This document shows, one piece after another, positions 35,857 to 44,632 of a stretch of DNA of 64,000 nucleotides. Each line of letters begins with the position of its first letter. Position 1 is the stretch's first letter. A model generated the notes under the pieces. That model ran no database searches and had not been told where the DNA came from. It worked only from the letters and a program-made list of their open reading frames with translations. A program made the position numbers and the translations under genes. Source of the DNA: Apilactobacillus waqarii (lineage in GTDB: Bacteria; Bacillota; Bacilli; Lactobacillales; Lactobacillaceae); assembly GCF_019061205.1 (NCBI RefSeq), contig NZ_JAHQYH010000001.1, forward strand, positions 62,001 to 126,000, read 5' to 3'.

Positions 35857-35894
35857 AATAGCCCCTAAAGATATAAAACTCTTAGGGGCTATTA
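35857..35894 (+). terminator. Hairpin terminator after topA
   Basis: AATAGCCCCTAA(AG) pairs with (CT)TAGGGGCTATT, a strong stem, but the following T-tract is short (TAGTTT). It may be partial, allowing some readthrough into xerC. Confidence 0.65.
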
Positions 35895-35920
35895 GTTTAA
35901 TAAGATAAGAGAGATAGCCA

Positions 35921-36832
35921 ATGAAAAAATATCAAGATGAAGAATTAATTGAATGGTACATGGAATATCTAATCAATGAACGTCAATATTCTGATAACAC
36001 AGCAATTGCTTATCAATCTGATATCAACGAATTTGTAAAAACATTAGCGGAAGAAGATCGCACCTTACAGCAAACTGATGATTTGGATGTTAGTAACTAT
36101 CTTACGATTTTGAAGAAACGTGACGAAAGTAGAAATACCGTCATCAGAAAGATTTCATCACTTCGTTCTTTCTTCCATTTTTTGGAACGAAATGATGTCG
36201 TCTCACAAAATCCGTTTGATCAGGTGAACTTAAAGAAACATCCTAATCATTTACCTCGCTTCTTTTATCAAAAGGAACTATATGAGCTATTTGAAGCAGC
36301 CAAGCATGGTAAAAATGAGATGCTCAGTTATCGAAACTATGCGATTATTGAAATCCTATACGATACGGGGATGCGTGTAAGCGAATGTGTGAACTTGCAG
36401 TTTAGCGATATCGATTTTGATAATCGGATTATCAAGGTTATTGGTAAGGGAAATAAACAAAGATACTTACCATTTGGTAACTATTTGATTAAGGCGTTAA
36501 AACAATATCAAACTAATTGTCGCGATTTGTTAGTTAATAAGTATCACAAACACCATGATTATGTTTTCGTAAACCAATACGGTGACGAATTAACAAGTCG
36601 TGGCGTAGAATACATTTTAGATGAGATTGTTAAGCAAACATCTTTAACAACCAACATTCATCCACATATGTTAAGACATACGTTTGCTACTGAAATGCTT
36701 AATAATGGTGCTGATTTAAGAACAGTCCAAGAATTATTAGGCCACAGTAGTTTATCAACGACACAAATTTATACTCACGTTTCTAATGAGCATTTATTAC
36801 GCGATTATAATAAGTTTTTTCCAAGATCTTAA
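35921..36832 (+). CDS. xerC: Tyrosine recombinase XerC
   Basis: XerC pairs with XerD for dif recombination. The 303 residues have a SAM-like N-terminal domain (about 1-100) and all catalytic residues: Arg in DTGMRVSEC near 150, Lys in GKGNKQR near 175, HPHMLRHTF near 246, LGHSS near 271 and Tyr in TQIYTHVS near 281. The position after topA is the family's usual one, which identifies it as XerC rather than a phage integrase. The common neighbours trmFO (before) and hslV-hslU (after) are missing here. Confidence 0.92.
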   Translation: MKKYQDEELIEWYMEYLINERQYSDNTAIAYQSDINEFVKTLAEEDRTLQQTDDLDVSNYLTILKKRDESRNTVIRKISSLRSFFHFLERNDVVSQNPFDQVNLKKHPNHLPRFFYQKELYELFEAAKHGKNEMLSYRNYAIIEILYDTGMRVSECVNLQFSDIDFDNRIIKVIGKGNKQRYLPFGNYLIKALKQYQTNCRDLLVNKYHKHHDYVFVNQYGDELTSRGVEYILDEIVKQTSLTTNIHPHMLRHTFATEMLNNGADLRTVQELLGHSSLSTTQIYTHVSNEHLLRDYNKFFPRS

Positions 36833-36840
36833 CATAACAA

Positions 36841-36870
36841 TTGCATAATGAAAGCGCTTTATTGTAAAAT
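36841..36870 (+). promoter_or_regulatory. Predicted promoter of the aldose 1-epimerase gene
   Basis: TTGCAT (36841-36846) and TAAAAT (36865-36870) are spaced by 18 bases. A cre site occupies the spacer. Confidence 0.55.
36848..36862 (+). promoter_or_regulatory. cre site (CcpA operator)
   Basis: The 15-mer ATGAAAGCGCTTTAT fits the catabolite-responsive element consensus WTGAAARCGYTTWNN at every defined position. Its place between -35 and -10 predicts repression by CcpA when a preferred sugar is available. Confidence 0.75.
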
Positions 36871-36899
36871 GTAGTTATAAATTTGTTAGGGGGGAGACT

Positions 36900-37775
36900 A
36901 TGATTAAAGCAATTAGTAATGAATACCTAAAAGTGAAAATTAATACGCATGGTGCTGAAATCAGCAGCGTTAAAAGTCCTGATGGATTAGAATACATTTG
37001 GTCCGGAGATAAAAAGTATTGGGCTCGTCATGCGCCAATTTTGTTTCCAATTGTTGGACGTCTAAAGGATAATCAATATACTTATGACGGTAAGATTTAT
37101 GAAATGGGTCAACATGGATTTGCGAGAGATATGGAATTCGATGTTTTAAACCAAGGTAGCGACTGGATTAATTTGCAACTTGTTAGTAACGAAGAAACAA
37201 AAAAGATGTATCCTTTTGCTTTCAAACTAGTTATTCACTATCAATTGGATGATCATAAGTTGTCTACTAACATTAACGTGTTTAATACCGACACCAAAGA
37301 AATGTACTTTTCAGTCGGTGCCCATCCAGCATTCAACGTGCCATTGGTGAAGGATGGTAGTGAACAATATGATGATTATTCTGTTAAGTTCGCTAATAAA
37401 GGAACATATGACCAAATTCAATTTGATGTTCCATATGCCAACCTTGAAAAAGTTGAAAAAATAGAGTTAGATCAACCAATTAAACTATCACATGAATTGT
37501 TTTATGATGATGCTAAAGTGGTTGAAATTAAGAATAAAGAGTTTACAACTATTCTATCTAACGACGTTTCAGATCATGGAGTATCTATGACTGCCTACGA
37601 TATTGAATACGGTGGATTATGGTCTGCAAAAGACGCACCATTCGTTTGTCTTGAACCATGGTGGGGAATCGCAGACGATGTTCATACAGACGGAAAAATT
37701 GAACATAAAGTCGGCATTAATAAGATTAGTCCAGACAAAAAGTTCACTGCTAAGTATGATTTATTATTCTTCTAA
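36900..37775 (+). CDS. Aldose 1-epimerase family protein
   Basis: This 291-residue protein belongs to the galactose mutarotase-like superfamily, close to the LacX/YihR group that acts on an undefined sugar or sugar phosphate. Visible motifs are THGAEISSVKSPDGLEYIWSGD at 17-38, WARHAPILFPIVGRLKDN near 41-58 with the conserved Arg, GQHGFAR with its His near 74, SVGAHPAFNVP near 139 with the catalytic His, and CLEPWWGIAD near 250. GGGGGGAG precedes the ATG. The cre site in its promoter suggests catabolite control. A bidirectional terminator separates it from yidC. Confidence 0.85.
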   Translation: MIKAISNEYLKVKINTHGAEISSVKSPDGLEYIWSGDKKYWARHAPILFPIVGRLKDNQYTYDGKIYEMGQHGFARDMEFDVLNQGSDWINLQLVSNEETKKMYPFAFKLVIHYQLDDHKLSTNINVFNTDTKEMYFSVGAHPAFNVPLVKDGSEQYDDYSVKFANKGTYDQIQFDVPYANLEKVEKIELDQPIKLSHELFYDDAKVVEIKNKEFTTILSNDVSDHGVSMTAYDIEYGGLWSAKDAPFVCLEPWWGIADDVHTDGKIEHKVGINKISPDKKFTAKYDLLFF

Positions 37776-37787
37776 AAAATATGTAAT

Positions 37788-37820
37788 AAAAAAACACCTT
37801 TTTAAAAGGTGTTTTTTGTT
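37788..37820. terminator. Bidirectional terminator between epimerase gene and yidC
   Basis: AACACCTTTT and AAAAGGTGTT pair with A-tract and T-tract flanks, serving both convergent genes. Confidence 0.88.
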
Positions 37821-38750
37821 TTATCTATTTTGTTTTCCTGAATTACGTTTTCTCAAATCTTCGTGGGTATCATGTTCTTCAACCGTTTCGATTTGTTCAG
37901 GTTCATCGGATGAATCTTCTTCTTCTACATCGTGTAAAATGACTTTTTCATCGCTTTGAGCTTGAGCAGCTGCTTGTGCTGCAACTTCTTCTCTAATCTT
38001 TGGACGGTACATGTTAATGATTAATGTTTGTAAACAAGCAAACAAACCACTAATGAAGAAGTAAATACCTAATCCAGCAGGAGCACTGAATGTTACCAAC
38101 ACAATCATGATTGGTGTGAAGTATGCCATCATCTTCATTTGTTTCTTTTGATCTTCAGGAAGACCTAAAGTCATCAAGTATCCTTGAAGGACATATGCTA
38201 AGAATGACAATACAACCAATATTAGACTCTTATCACCAAGTTTTACACCTAAGAACATAGTGTGTGAAACTTCTGGTGAGAAACGAATTCCATTATATAA
38301 GGCAAGGTAAATTGGCATTTGAATGATTAATGGTAGACAACCAATACCACCGGCCATGCTAATGTTGTTATCCTTATATAGTTTCATCATTTCTTGTTGA
38401 ATCTTCATTTGTTCTTCTTTAGAAGAAGCATTTTTTTGTCTTTCTTGAATTTCTTGCATCTTAGGCTTGATGAAACTCATCTTTTCTTGCATGATAGTAG
38501 ACTTCTTAGTTTGACTAATCATTGCAGGAAGCAAGATCATTCTAACAATGATAGTTAAAATGATAATCGCCCAACCATATCCACCGAAGAATCTAGCGAT
38601 AAAGTCTAGAATGTGTTGACCTGGTAGAGCAAGGTATTCATATGTAAGACCATATGGTTTACCGTTTGAATCCACACGTACACATCCTGATAAGACTAAA
38701 GCCATTACTCCAATCAAAGATAGGGCACTGAATCTCTTTAATTTTTTCAT
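37821..38750 (-). CDS. yidC: Membrane protein insertase YidC
   Basis: YidC inserts and folds membrane proteins, alone or with SecYEG. The 309 residues begin with a lipoprotein signal and lipobox (VLSGC near 23), then five membrane helices (about 55-85, 130-150, 175-195, 205-225, 225-250) and the cytosolic loop between helices 1 and 2 (QTKKSTIMQEKMSFIKPKMQEIQERQ). The conserved Arg of the hydrophilic groove is in IIVRMILLPAMI near 66. The tail (about 255-309) is rich in Glu and Asp before a short basic end, unlike the fully basic tails of some YidC2 proteins. acyP lies just upstream on the same strand. Confidence 0.94.
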   Translation of the reverse strand: MKKLKRFSALSLIGVMALVLSGCVRVDSNGKPYGLTYEYLALPGQHILDFIARFFGGYGWAIIILTIIVRMILLPAMISQTKKSTIMQEKMSFIKPKMQEIQERQKNASSKEEQMKIQQEMMKLYKDNNISMAGGIGCLPLIIQMPIYLALYNGIRFSPEVSHTMFLGVKLGDKSLILVVLSFLAYVLQGYLMTLGLPEDQKKQMKMMAYFTPIMIVLVTFSAPAGLGIYFFISGLFACLQTLIINMYRPKIREEVAAQAAAQAQSDEKVILHDVEEEDSSDEPEQIETVEEHDTHEDLRKRNSGKQNR

Positions 38751-38825
38751 TACAAAAAACCTTTCCTGTAAATTTCATTTACAATAATACCAGAAAATTG
38801 GAATTATATCAGATAAAAACCCGAA

Positions 38826-39101
38826 TTATTTTATTATAAACCCTTTATAGTGAATTTCATTGATATTAGTTATTTTCATATTATCTACTTGTCCATATGG
38901 TGTAGGTGAATCTTTAATTTCAGAAACGAATTCATCAACAATTGATTCTTCACCGTTAACGTGAATCAAGACGCTGCCATCTGTTAAGTTTTGGACAAAA
39001 CCGTTTAAATTCATTCTATCGGCGACTTTCTTGGTGCTGTATCTAAACCCAACACCTTGAACTCTTCCTAAAATGATGATTTCAATATTTTTATTGGTCA
39101 T
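38826..39101 (-). CDS. acyP: Acylphosphatase
   Basis: This small enzyme hydrolyses acyl phosphates; its physiological substrate is not known. The 91 residues contain the phosphate-binding signature GRVQGVGFRYST at 12-23 with the catalytic Arg, and GFVQNLTDGSVLIHVNGEE near 34-52 with the catalytic Asn. AGGAGG lies upstream of the ATG. It is divergent from the TrmH-family methyltransferase gene and is followed by yidC on the same strand, the arrangement usual in lactobacilli. Confidence 0.93.
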   Translation of the reverse strand: MTNKNIEIIILGRVQGVGFRYSTKKVADRMNLNGFVQNLTDGSVLIHVNGEESIVDEFVSEIKDSPTPYGQVDNMKITNINEIHYKGFIIK

Positions 39102-39154
39102 ATTGATTCCTCCTTACTAAACAATAGTAACATATATGTTTTATTCGATTATTA

Positions 39155-39163
39155 TGCTAAAAT
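39155..39163 (+). promoter_or_regulatory. Extended -10 promoter of the TrmH-family gene
   Basis: TGCTAAAAT lies 41 bases before the start codon in the divergent acyP/TrmH gap. No clear -35 is visible. Confidence 0.45.
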
Positions 39164-39203
39164 AATAGGAAAGATAATTAATTTAAAGGGGTCATATCCA
39201 GTA

Positions 39204-39974
39204 ATGGAAAAAATTGTTTCTGCAAAAAATGAACGAGTAAAAAAATGGTCAAAGTTAAAAACCAAAAAGGGGCGTTTAAATAGTAACCAATACATTTTGG
39301 AAAGTTGGCATTTAGTATCTGAAGCGATTAATGCTAACCAAAAAGTTGAAGTAGTATTAACTACAAATAAGCAATATGAATTACATCAAAATGAAATTGA
39401 TGCTTTTGACGGTGAGGTAATTGAAATTACTGATGATGTTTCAAAGGCATTGGGTTCAACATCAACTCCACAAGGAATCTTTGGAATTGTTGAATTGCCA
39501 AAAGAAGATCATTTTGATTCACTAGATATGAATGGTTCATGGCTTTTATTAGACCAAATTCAAGATCCAGGTAACATTGGAACAATGGTTAGAACTGCAG
39601 ATGCTGCCGGATTTGATGGTGTTATCTTTGGTGAAGGAACATCCAGTCAATTTAATCCAAAGGTTTTACGTTCAATGCAAGGTAGTCAATTTCATTTGAA
39701 GTTACTGGAAGGTGATTTACTTGATTGGATTGGCAAGTTTAAGGAAAATGATGTGCCAGTTTATGGAACAGAATTAAATCCTCAAGCAGTGAGTTATGAT
39801 CAGATTGAAAAACAAGATGCTTTTGCCTTAGTAATGGGAAATGAAGGTAATGGTATGCAAGACAAAATACTTGACCAAACCACTAAAAATTTATATATTC
39901 CTATCAAAGGAAAAGCAGAATCACTTAATGTAGCGATTGCTGCTGGAATCGCAATGTTCCATCTAAAAAAATAA
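39204..39974 (+). CDS. TrmH (SpoU) family RNA methyltransferase
   Basis: This 256-residue SPOUT enzyme methylates a ribose 2'-OH in rRNA or tRNA; the target is not evident. The N-terminal domain (about 1-95) resembles the SpoU substrate-binding domain and is followed by the trefoil knot: LLLDQIQDPGNIGTMVRTADAAG near 113-135 with the catalytic Asn and Arg, ALVMGNEGNGMQ near 213 and IPIKGKAESLNVAIAAGIAMF near 232-252. It corresponds by order to Bacillus ysgA, which also lies upstream of pheST. The ATG follows AAAGGGGTC. Confidence 0.92.
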   Translation: MEKIVSAKNERVKKWSKLKTKKGRLNSNQYILESWHLVSEAINANQKVEVVLTTNKQYELHQNEIDAFDGEVIEITDDVSKALGSTSTPQGIFGIVELPKEDHFDSLDMNGSWLLLDQIQDPGNIGTMVRTADAAGFDGVIFGEGTSSQFNPKVLRSMQGSQFHLKLLEGDLLDWIGKFKENDVPVYGTELNPQAVSYDQIEKQDAFALVMGNEGNGMQDKILDQTTKNLYIPIKGKAESLNVAIAAGIAMFHLKK

Positions 39975-39998
39975 ATTATTGAGTTAGGAGATAGTATA

Positions 39999-40526
39999 TT
40001 GAAAGAAGATGCATGGCGAAATGATAAAGAATATGTTAGCTATGTTTCTGATTTACTAAACAGTCCAGAAGTCTTGAGACTAGATAACTATATCCAACAT
40101 CATTCATCAACTCGTTTACAACATTGTATTCATGTTTCATATGAAAGTTATTTAATCGCTAAAAAATTCGGTTTAGATGCTAAAGCTACAGCACGTGGCG
40201 GGTTACTGCATGACCTATTTTTCTACGATTGGCGAGTAAGTAAGTTCCGCTTGGGTTCACATGCTTATATGCACCCTAGAGTGGCACTTAGAAATGCTGA
40301 AAAAATAACTAAGCTAGATGATAAGGAAAGAGATATTATCACTAAGCATATGTGGGGATTAACTTTAACAAAGCCTAAATATGCTGAAAGTGTGATTGTA
40401 TCGCTTATCGATGATTACGATGCTATTCGAGAATATTTTGCGCCAAAATACCAAAATTTAAAAAACAAAATTAAAAATAGACACTATAAAAAGGAGGTTA
40501 GTTCATGGCAAAAGAAAGTCAAATGA
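39999..40526 (+). CDS. HD domain-containing protein
   Basis: This 175-residue protein has an HD phosphohydrolase fold: LQHCIHVSYESYLIA near 42-56 supplies the first His, GGLLHDLFFYDW near 71-82 the HD pair, and SLIDDYDAI near 138 the last Asp. The substrate is unknown; the family acts on nucleotides or phosphates. Start is TTG, eight bases after AGGAG (39986-39990). The gene overlaps the following HxlR regulator gene by 22 bases, so the two are likely coupled. Confidence 0.87.
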   Translation: MKEDAWRNDKEYVSYVSDLLNSPEVLRLDNYIQHHSSTRLQHCIHVSYESYLIAKKFGLDAKATARGGLLHDLFFYDWRVSKFRLGSHAYMHPRVALRNAEKITKLDDKERDIITKHMWGLTLTKPKYAESVIVSLIDDYDAIREYFAPKYQNLKNKIKNRHYKKEVSSWQKKVK

Positions 40527-40852
40527 GCACCACAATTGATTTTCATTTATGTCCTAAGTTTGAACAAACTTTTCAAATGCTAGGCAAGAAATGGAATGGT
40601 TTAATTATTGAAACACTATTGGTAAATGGACCACAACGTTTCAAATGTATCGCAAACGTAGTTTCTAAGTGCAGTGATCGTGTGTTAGTTGAAAGACTAA
40701 AGGAACTTGAAGAAGACGGTATCATTACTCGTAAAACTTTTTGCGATTCTTCATTAATTCAATATGAATTAACTGAAAAAGGAGAAGCATTGGGTCCAAT
40801 CATGGAACAAATTCATGACTGGTCAGATCAATGGTGTGATATTAACGATTAG
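40505..40852 (+). CDS. HxlR family transcriptional regulator
   Basis: This 115-residue winged-helix protein fits HxlR: LCPKFEQTFQMLGKKWNGLIIETLLVNGPQRF with the near-invariant Cys and KW pair, a recognition helix near 63-80 (CSDRVLVERLKELEEDGIITR) and LTEKGEALGPIMEQIHDWSDQW. Several HxlR proteins sense reactive species through that Cys; whether this one does is unknown. ATG is preceded by AAGGAGG at seven bases, inside the end of the HD gene. The regulated genes are not apparent; pheST downstream has its own promoter and T-box. Confidence 0.85.
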   Translation: MAKESQMSTTIDFHLCPKFEQTFQMLGKKWNGLIIETLLVNGPQRFKCIANVVSKCSDRVLVERLKELEEDGIITRKTFCDSSLIQYELTEKGEALGPIMEQIHDWSDQWCDIND

Positions 40853-40854
40853 TC

Positions 40855-40883
40855 TTGACCGACTAATGTTTTTAAGATATTAT
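40855..40883 (+). promoter_or_regulatory. Promoter of the pheST T-box transcript
   Basis: TTGACC (40855-40860), 17 bases, TATTAT (40878-40883) gives a strong sigma-A match. It begins three bases after the HxlR gene ends, and transcription would start near 40890. Confidence 0.75.
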
Positions 40884-40889
40884 TTAGTT

Positions 40890-41123
40890 AAATGTGTTGA
40901 AGAAAAATTAGTAGGCGACAAACAATACAGAAAGACTGCATTTGATGAGAGTAGTCACAAGTCAGCTGAATTCATTTTCTGAACTGATATTGGGAGTTAC
41001 AATTAACGAAAAATAATCCGGTATTCCACCGTTATGGATTTTGAGTGTATGAATTGCGAACCGCAATTTATAAACTAGGGTGGTACCGCGAAGCTTCGTC
41101 CCTTTTGGGATGAGGCTTTTTTT
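40890..41123 (+). ncRNA. T-box riboswitch controlling pheST
   Basis: A leader of about 235 bases carries the T-box core AGGGTGGTACCGCG (41077-41090), which binds the tRNA acceptor end, then the terminator AGCTTCGTCCC-TTTT-GGGATGAGGCT followed by T residues. The 5' part has the AGTA-type and GNUG-like Stem I elements. UUC triplets at 40971 and 40977 could be the Phe specifier, but I did not fold the RNA. Uncharged tRNA-Phe would be expected to prevent termination. Confidence 0.93.
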
Positions 41124-41145
41124 GTTGAAATGAGAGGAGAATACT

Positions 41146-42186
41146 ATGTCATTAAAAGATGATTTAACCAAGTTGCGTGATGATGGAATTGCTCAAATCA
41201 ATCAAGCAACCGACGTTAACGAAATTACTAAAGAAATTAAAGTTAATTTACTTGGTAAAAAAGGTCCAATTACTCAGGCATTAAGAGGTATTAAGGACTT
41301 ACCAGTTGAAAAAAGACCTGAAGTTGGTAGCTATGCCAACGAAATCAGAGATGAAATTCAAAATGCTTTGGATGCAAAGCTAACAGAATTAGAAAACAAG
41401 GCCTTAGAAGCACAACTAGTTGCTGAAAAGATTGATGTTACTCTTCCAAGTACTCCAGTGGCTAAGGGACATCCACATGTTATCCAATCAATCATTGATG
41501 AAATATGTGATATGTTCATCGGTATGGGTTACGAAGTTAAAAGTGGTCCAGAAGTAGAAGAAGACAAGTATAACTTTGAAATGATGAACCTACCAAAGGA
41601 TCATCCAGCCAGAGATATGCAAGATACTTTTTACATTACTAAAGAAATCTTGATGAGAACTCAAACCTCTCCTATGCAAGCAAGAACTCTTGAAAAACAC
41701 GACTTCAGTAAGGGTCCATTGAAGATGATTTCACCAGGTGTCGTATACAGACGTGATACTGATGATCCTACTCATTCACACCAATTCCACCAAGTAGAAG
41801 GAATCGTGATTGATAAGAACATTACAATGGGTGACTTAAAGGGAACTCTTGAATACCTACTACACCAATTATTTGGTAACAAGTACGATATTCGTTTGAG
41901 ACCAAGTTACTTCCCATTCACTGAACCATCAGTTGAAGCAGATGTTACTTGTTTCAAGTGTGATGGTAAGGGTTGTGATGTATGTAAGCACTCAGGATGG
42001 ATTGAAGTTCTAGGTGCCGGAATGGTACACCCAAACGTATTGAAGATGGCCGGTGTAGATGCTGACGTATATGGTGGTTTCGCATTTGGACTAGGTCCAG
42101 ATCGTTTTGCAATGTTGAAATACGGTGTAGAAGATATTCGTGATTTCTACCTAAACGATGTTAGATTTTTATCGCAATTTAATTAA
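41146..42186 (+). CDS. pheS: Phenylalanyl-tRNA synthetase alpha subunit
   Basis: PheS is the catalytic subunit of the alpha2-beta2 class II synthetase. The 346 residues have an N-terminal coiled coil (about 1-85) that contacts tRNA, motif 2 [22 protein letters not shown] near 198-219, and motif 3 [17 protein letters not shown] near 306-323. The central zinc-like [17 protein letters not shown] near 268-284 is typical of bacterial PheS. AGAGGAGAA precedes the ATG. pheT follows after 12 bases under the same T-box. Confidence 0.97.
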   Translation: MSLKDDLTKLRDDGIAQINQATDVNEITKEIKVNLLGKKGPITQALRGIKDLPVEKRPEVGSYANEIRDEIQNALDAKLTELENKALEAQLVAEKIDVTLPSTPVAKGHPHVIQSIIDEICDMFIGMGYEVKSGPEVEEDKYNFEMMNLPKDHPARDMQDTFYITKEILMRTQTSPMQARTLEKHDFSKGPLKMISPGVVYRRDTDDPTHSHQFHQVEGIVIDKNITMGDLKGTLEYLLHQLFGNKYDIRLRPSYFPFTEPSVEADVTCFKCDGKGCDVCKHSGWIEVLGAGMVHPNVLKMAGVDADVYGGFAFGLGPDRFAMLKYGVEDIRDFYLNDVRFLSQFN

Positions 42187-42198
42187 GGAGAGATACTA

Positions 42199-44610
42199 AT
42201 GAAAATTTCATACAATTGGCTAAAGGAATACATTGACTTAGATATTCCTGCTGACGAATTAGCCGAAAAAATTGAACGTTCATCAGTCGAAGTTGACTCT
42301 GTTATCAAACCTAGCGATGGACTTAAAAAAATCGTTGTAGGTAAGATTGTGGAAATGGAAAACCATCCAGATTCAGATCACTTACACATTTGCCAAGTTG
42401 ATGTTGGTGAAGACGAACCAGTTCAAATTGTCTGTGGAGCTCCTAATGCTCAAGTAGGCAAGAATGTTATTACAGCATTATCTGGTGCCAGAGTTGCTGA
42501 TAACATGAAAATTAAAAAATCAAAGATGCGTGGAGTTCAATCCAATGGGATGCTTTGTGCACTAGATGAAATTGGTTACCCTAAAGATGTTGTGCCAAAG
42601 GAATGGGCCGATGGTATTTACTTCTTACCAGAAGATGCTACCTTGGGTGACGATGTTTACAAGTACCTTGGTATGGATGATGCACTAATTGATTTAGATG
42701 TAACTCCTAACCGTGGTGACATGCTAAGCATTTACGGTACTGTTCATGATTTAGCTGCTATCTACAACAAGCCAGCTAAGTTTGATTTAGATAAGGTTAG
42801 CGAAACTTCAGATAAATTAACATCTGATCAAATCCAAAGTGATGTTAATGAGGAAATCGCTTGGACATACCTAAATCGTGTTGTTAATGATGTTGAAGTA
42901 AAACCAAGTCCACTATGGATGCAAGTTAGACTTTGGAATGCTGGAATTAAACCAGTCAATAACATCGTTGATATTACAAACTACTCAATGCTTAAGTTTG
43001 GTCAACCAATGCATGCTTATGACTTAGATAAACTTTCAGACAATGTATCAGTTAGATACGCTAATGACGGTGAAAAGATTACTACTTTAGATGAAAACGA
43101 AGTGGAATTAGATTCAAACGATTTAGTAGTTGCTGATGACAACGGCCCAATCGCAATGGCTGGTGTAATTGGTGGTATGGACAGTTCAATTACTGCTGAT
43201 ACAAAGAACGTATTGTTCGAATGTGCTATCTTTGACCCAATTAAAGTTAGAAAAATGGCTAGAAAACACGTTATTCATACTGAAGCCTCACAACGCTTCG
43301 AACGTGGTGTGGATCCAATGGCTGTTGAAGATGTTTTATCTTCAGCTAGTGAAATGGCAAGAGAAATTGCCAACGGTTCAGTTACAAGTGATGTTTTAGT
43401 TGGTAGCAAGTACGATGCCAAGAAGGCTGTTATTGAAATCTCAGTTGCACGTATTAACCATGTCCTAGGTATGGAATTAAGTGCCGCTGATGTGACAGAC
43501 ATTTTTGAAAGACTTGGTTTTGAAGTTAAGGCTACTGGTGATAATTTAGTTGTTACAGTTCCAACTAGACGTGGTGACATCCATATCCAAGCTGACTTAA
43601 TCGAAGAAGTTGCTAGAATTTACGGATACGATAACTTACCAAGTACCTTACCAACAACTACTATGACAACTGGTGGTTTAAATGCTGAACAACAATTAAT
43701 CAGAGACAGTCGTCATATTCTAGAAGGTTTAGGTTTAACTCATGCCATCTCATATGCTTTAACTACTGAAGAAAAAGCTAAGATGTTCATGATGGGTGAA
43801 TCAGCACAAACTGATTTAAGTTACCCAATGAGCAGTGATCATACTACATTAAGAATGAACCTAGTTTCAGGACTATTAGATGACATTGCTTACAACAAGG
43901 CTAGAAAAGTTGATAACGTTGCCTTATACGAACAAGGACGTGTTTTCCATAAGGAAAATGCAGATGTTGTTAAACCAGATGAAATTGAACATTTAGCTGG
44001 TGCAATGACTGGTTCACTAGTTGATAATTCATGGAATCAACCTGCTAAGAACGTTGATTTCTTCCAAATTAAGGGAATTGTTAACGAATACTTGGAAACA
44101 ATTGGTCTAAACGGTGAAATTAGCTATGTTGCAAACGAATCTTACCCAGAAATGCACCCAGGTAGAACTGCTGATATTTTTGTTCACGGTCACTATGTTG
44201 GTTTTGTGGGACAAGTTCATCCAAAGATTGCAAAGCAATTTAAGATTAATGAAACTTATGTCTTTGACCTAAACCTACAAACAATCATTGATTTACCTAA
44301 GAAAGAACAAAGCTACGAATTAGTTTCAAAATATCCTTCAATCAAGCGTGATATCGCAATGTTAATCGATAAGGATGTTGAAAACGATTCAATCGTTAAG
44401 GTAATTGAAAAACGTGGTGGAGCATACTTAGTAGATGTTAAGTTGTTTGACTTATACGAAGGTGAACATGTTCCTGAAGACAAGAAGTCATTAGCATATT
44501 CATTAACATTCCAAAACAAGCATGATACTTTGGTTGATGATGATGTAAATAATGCAATGGACAAAGTGCAAAGAAATCTTGAAAAAGAATTCAATGTAGA
44601 AATACGTTAA
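42199..44610 (+). CDS. pheT: Phenylalanyl-tRNA synthetase beta subunit
   Basis: PheT carries the editing site and tRNA recognition modules. The 803 residues comprise an N-terminal EMAP-like tRNA-binding domain (about 40-150, HPDSDHLHICQVDVG), B3/B4 editing domain (about 210-390), B5 domain (about 405-475, VPTRRGDIHIQADLIEEVARIYGYD), a catalytic-like core and a C-terminal ferredoxin-like anticodon-binding domain (about 705-803, KYPSIKRDIAM). Length is standard. AAGGAGAG precedes the ATG. Confidence 0.97.
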   Translation: MKISYNWLKEYIDLDIPADELAEKIERSSVEVDSVIKPSDGLKKIVVGKIVEMENHPDSDHLHICQVDVGEDEPVQIVCGAPNAQVGKNVITALSGARVADNMKIKKSKMRGVQSNGMLCALDEIGYPKDVVPKEWADGIYFLPEDATLGDDVYKYLGMDDALIDLDVTPNRGDMLSIYGTVHDLAAIYNKPAKFDLDKVSETSDKLTSDQIQSDVNEEIAWTYLNRVVNDVEVKPSPLWMQVRLWNAGIKPVNNIVDITNYSMLKFGQPMHAYDLDKLSDNVSVRYANDGEKITTLDENEVELDSNDLVVADDNGPIAMAGVIGGMDSSITADTKNVLFECAIFDPIKVRKMARKHVIHTEASQRFERGVDPMAVEDVLSSASEMAREIANGSVTSDVLVGSKYDAKKAVIEISVARINHVLGMELSAADVTDIFERLGFEVKATGDNLVVTVPTRRGDIHIQADLIEEVARIYGYDNLPSTLPTTTMTTGGLNAEQQLIRDSRHILEGLGLTHAISYALTTEEKAKMFMMGESAQTDLSYPMSSDHTTLRMNLVSGLLDDIAYNKARKVDNVALYEQGRVFHKENADVVKPDEIEHLAGAMTGSLVDNSWNQPAKNVDFFQIKGIVNEYLETIGLNGEISYVANESYPEMHPGRTADIFVHGHYVGFVGQVHPKIAKQFKINETYVFDLNLQTIIDLPKKEQSYELVSKYPSIKRDIAMLIDKDVENDSIVKVIEKRGGAYLVDVKLFDLYEGEHVPEDKKSLAYSLTFQNKHDTLVDDDVNNAMDKVQRNLEKEFNVEIR

Positions 44611-44632
44611 TTTTTAAATGGAGGAAATGGAT

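Noticed and set aside
11374-36832. Integrase genes as a sign of a mobile element
   Set aside because: Both intact recombinases are core XerD and XerC by neighbours; no att repeats, tRNA junction or cargo genes are seen.
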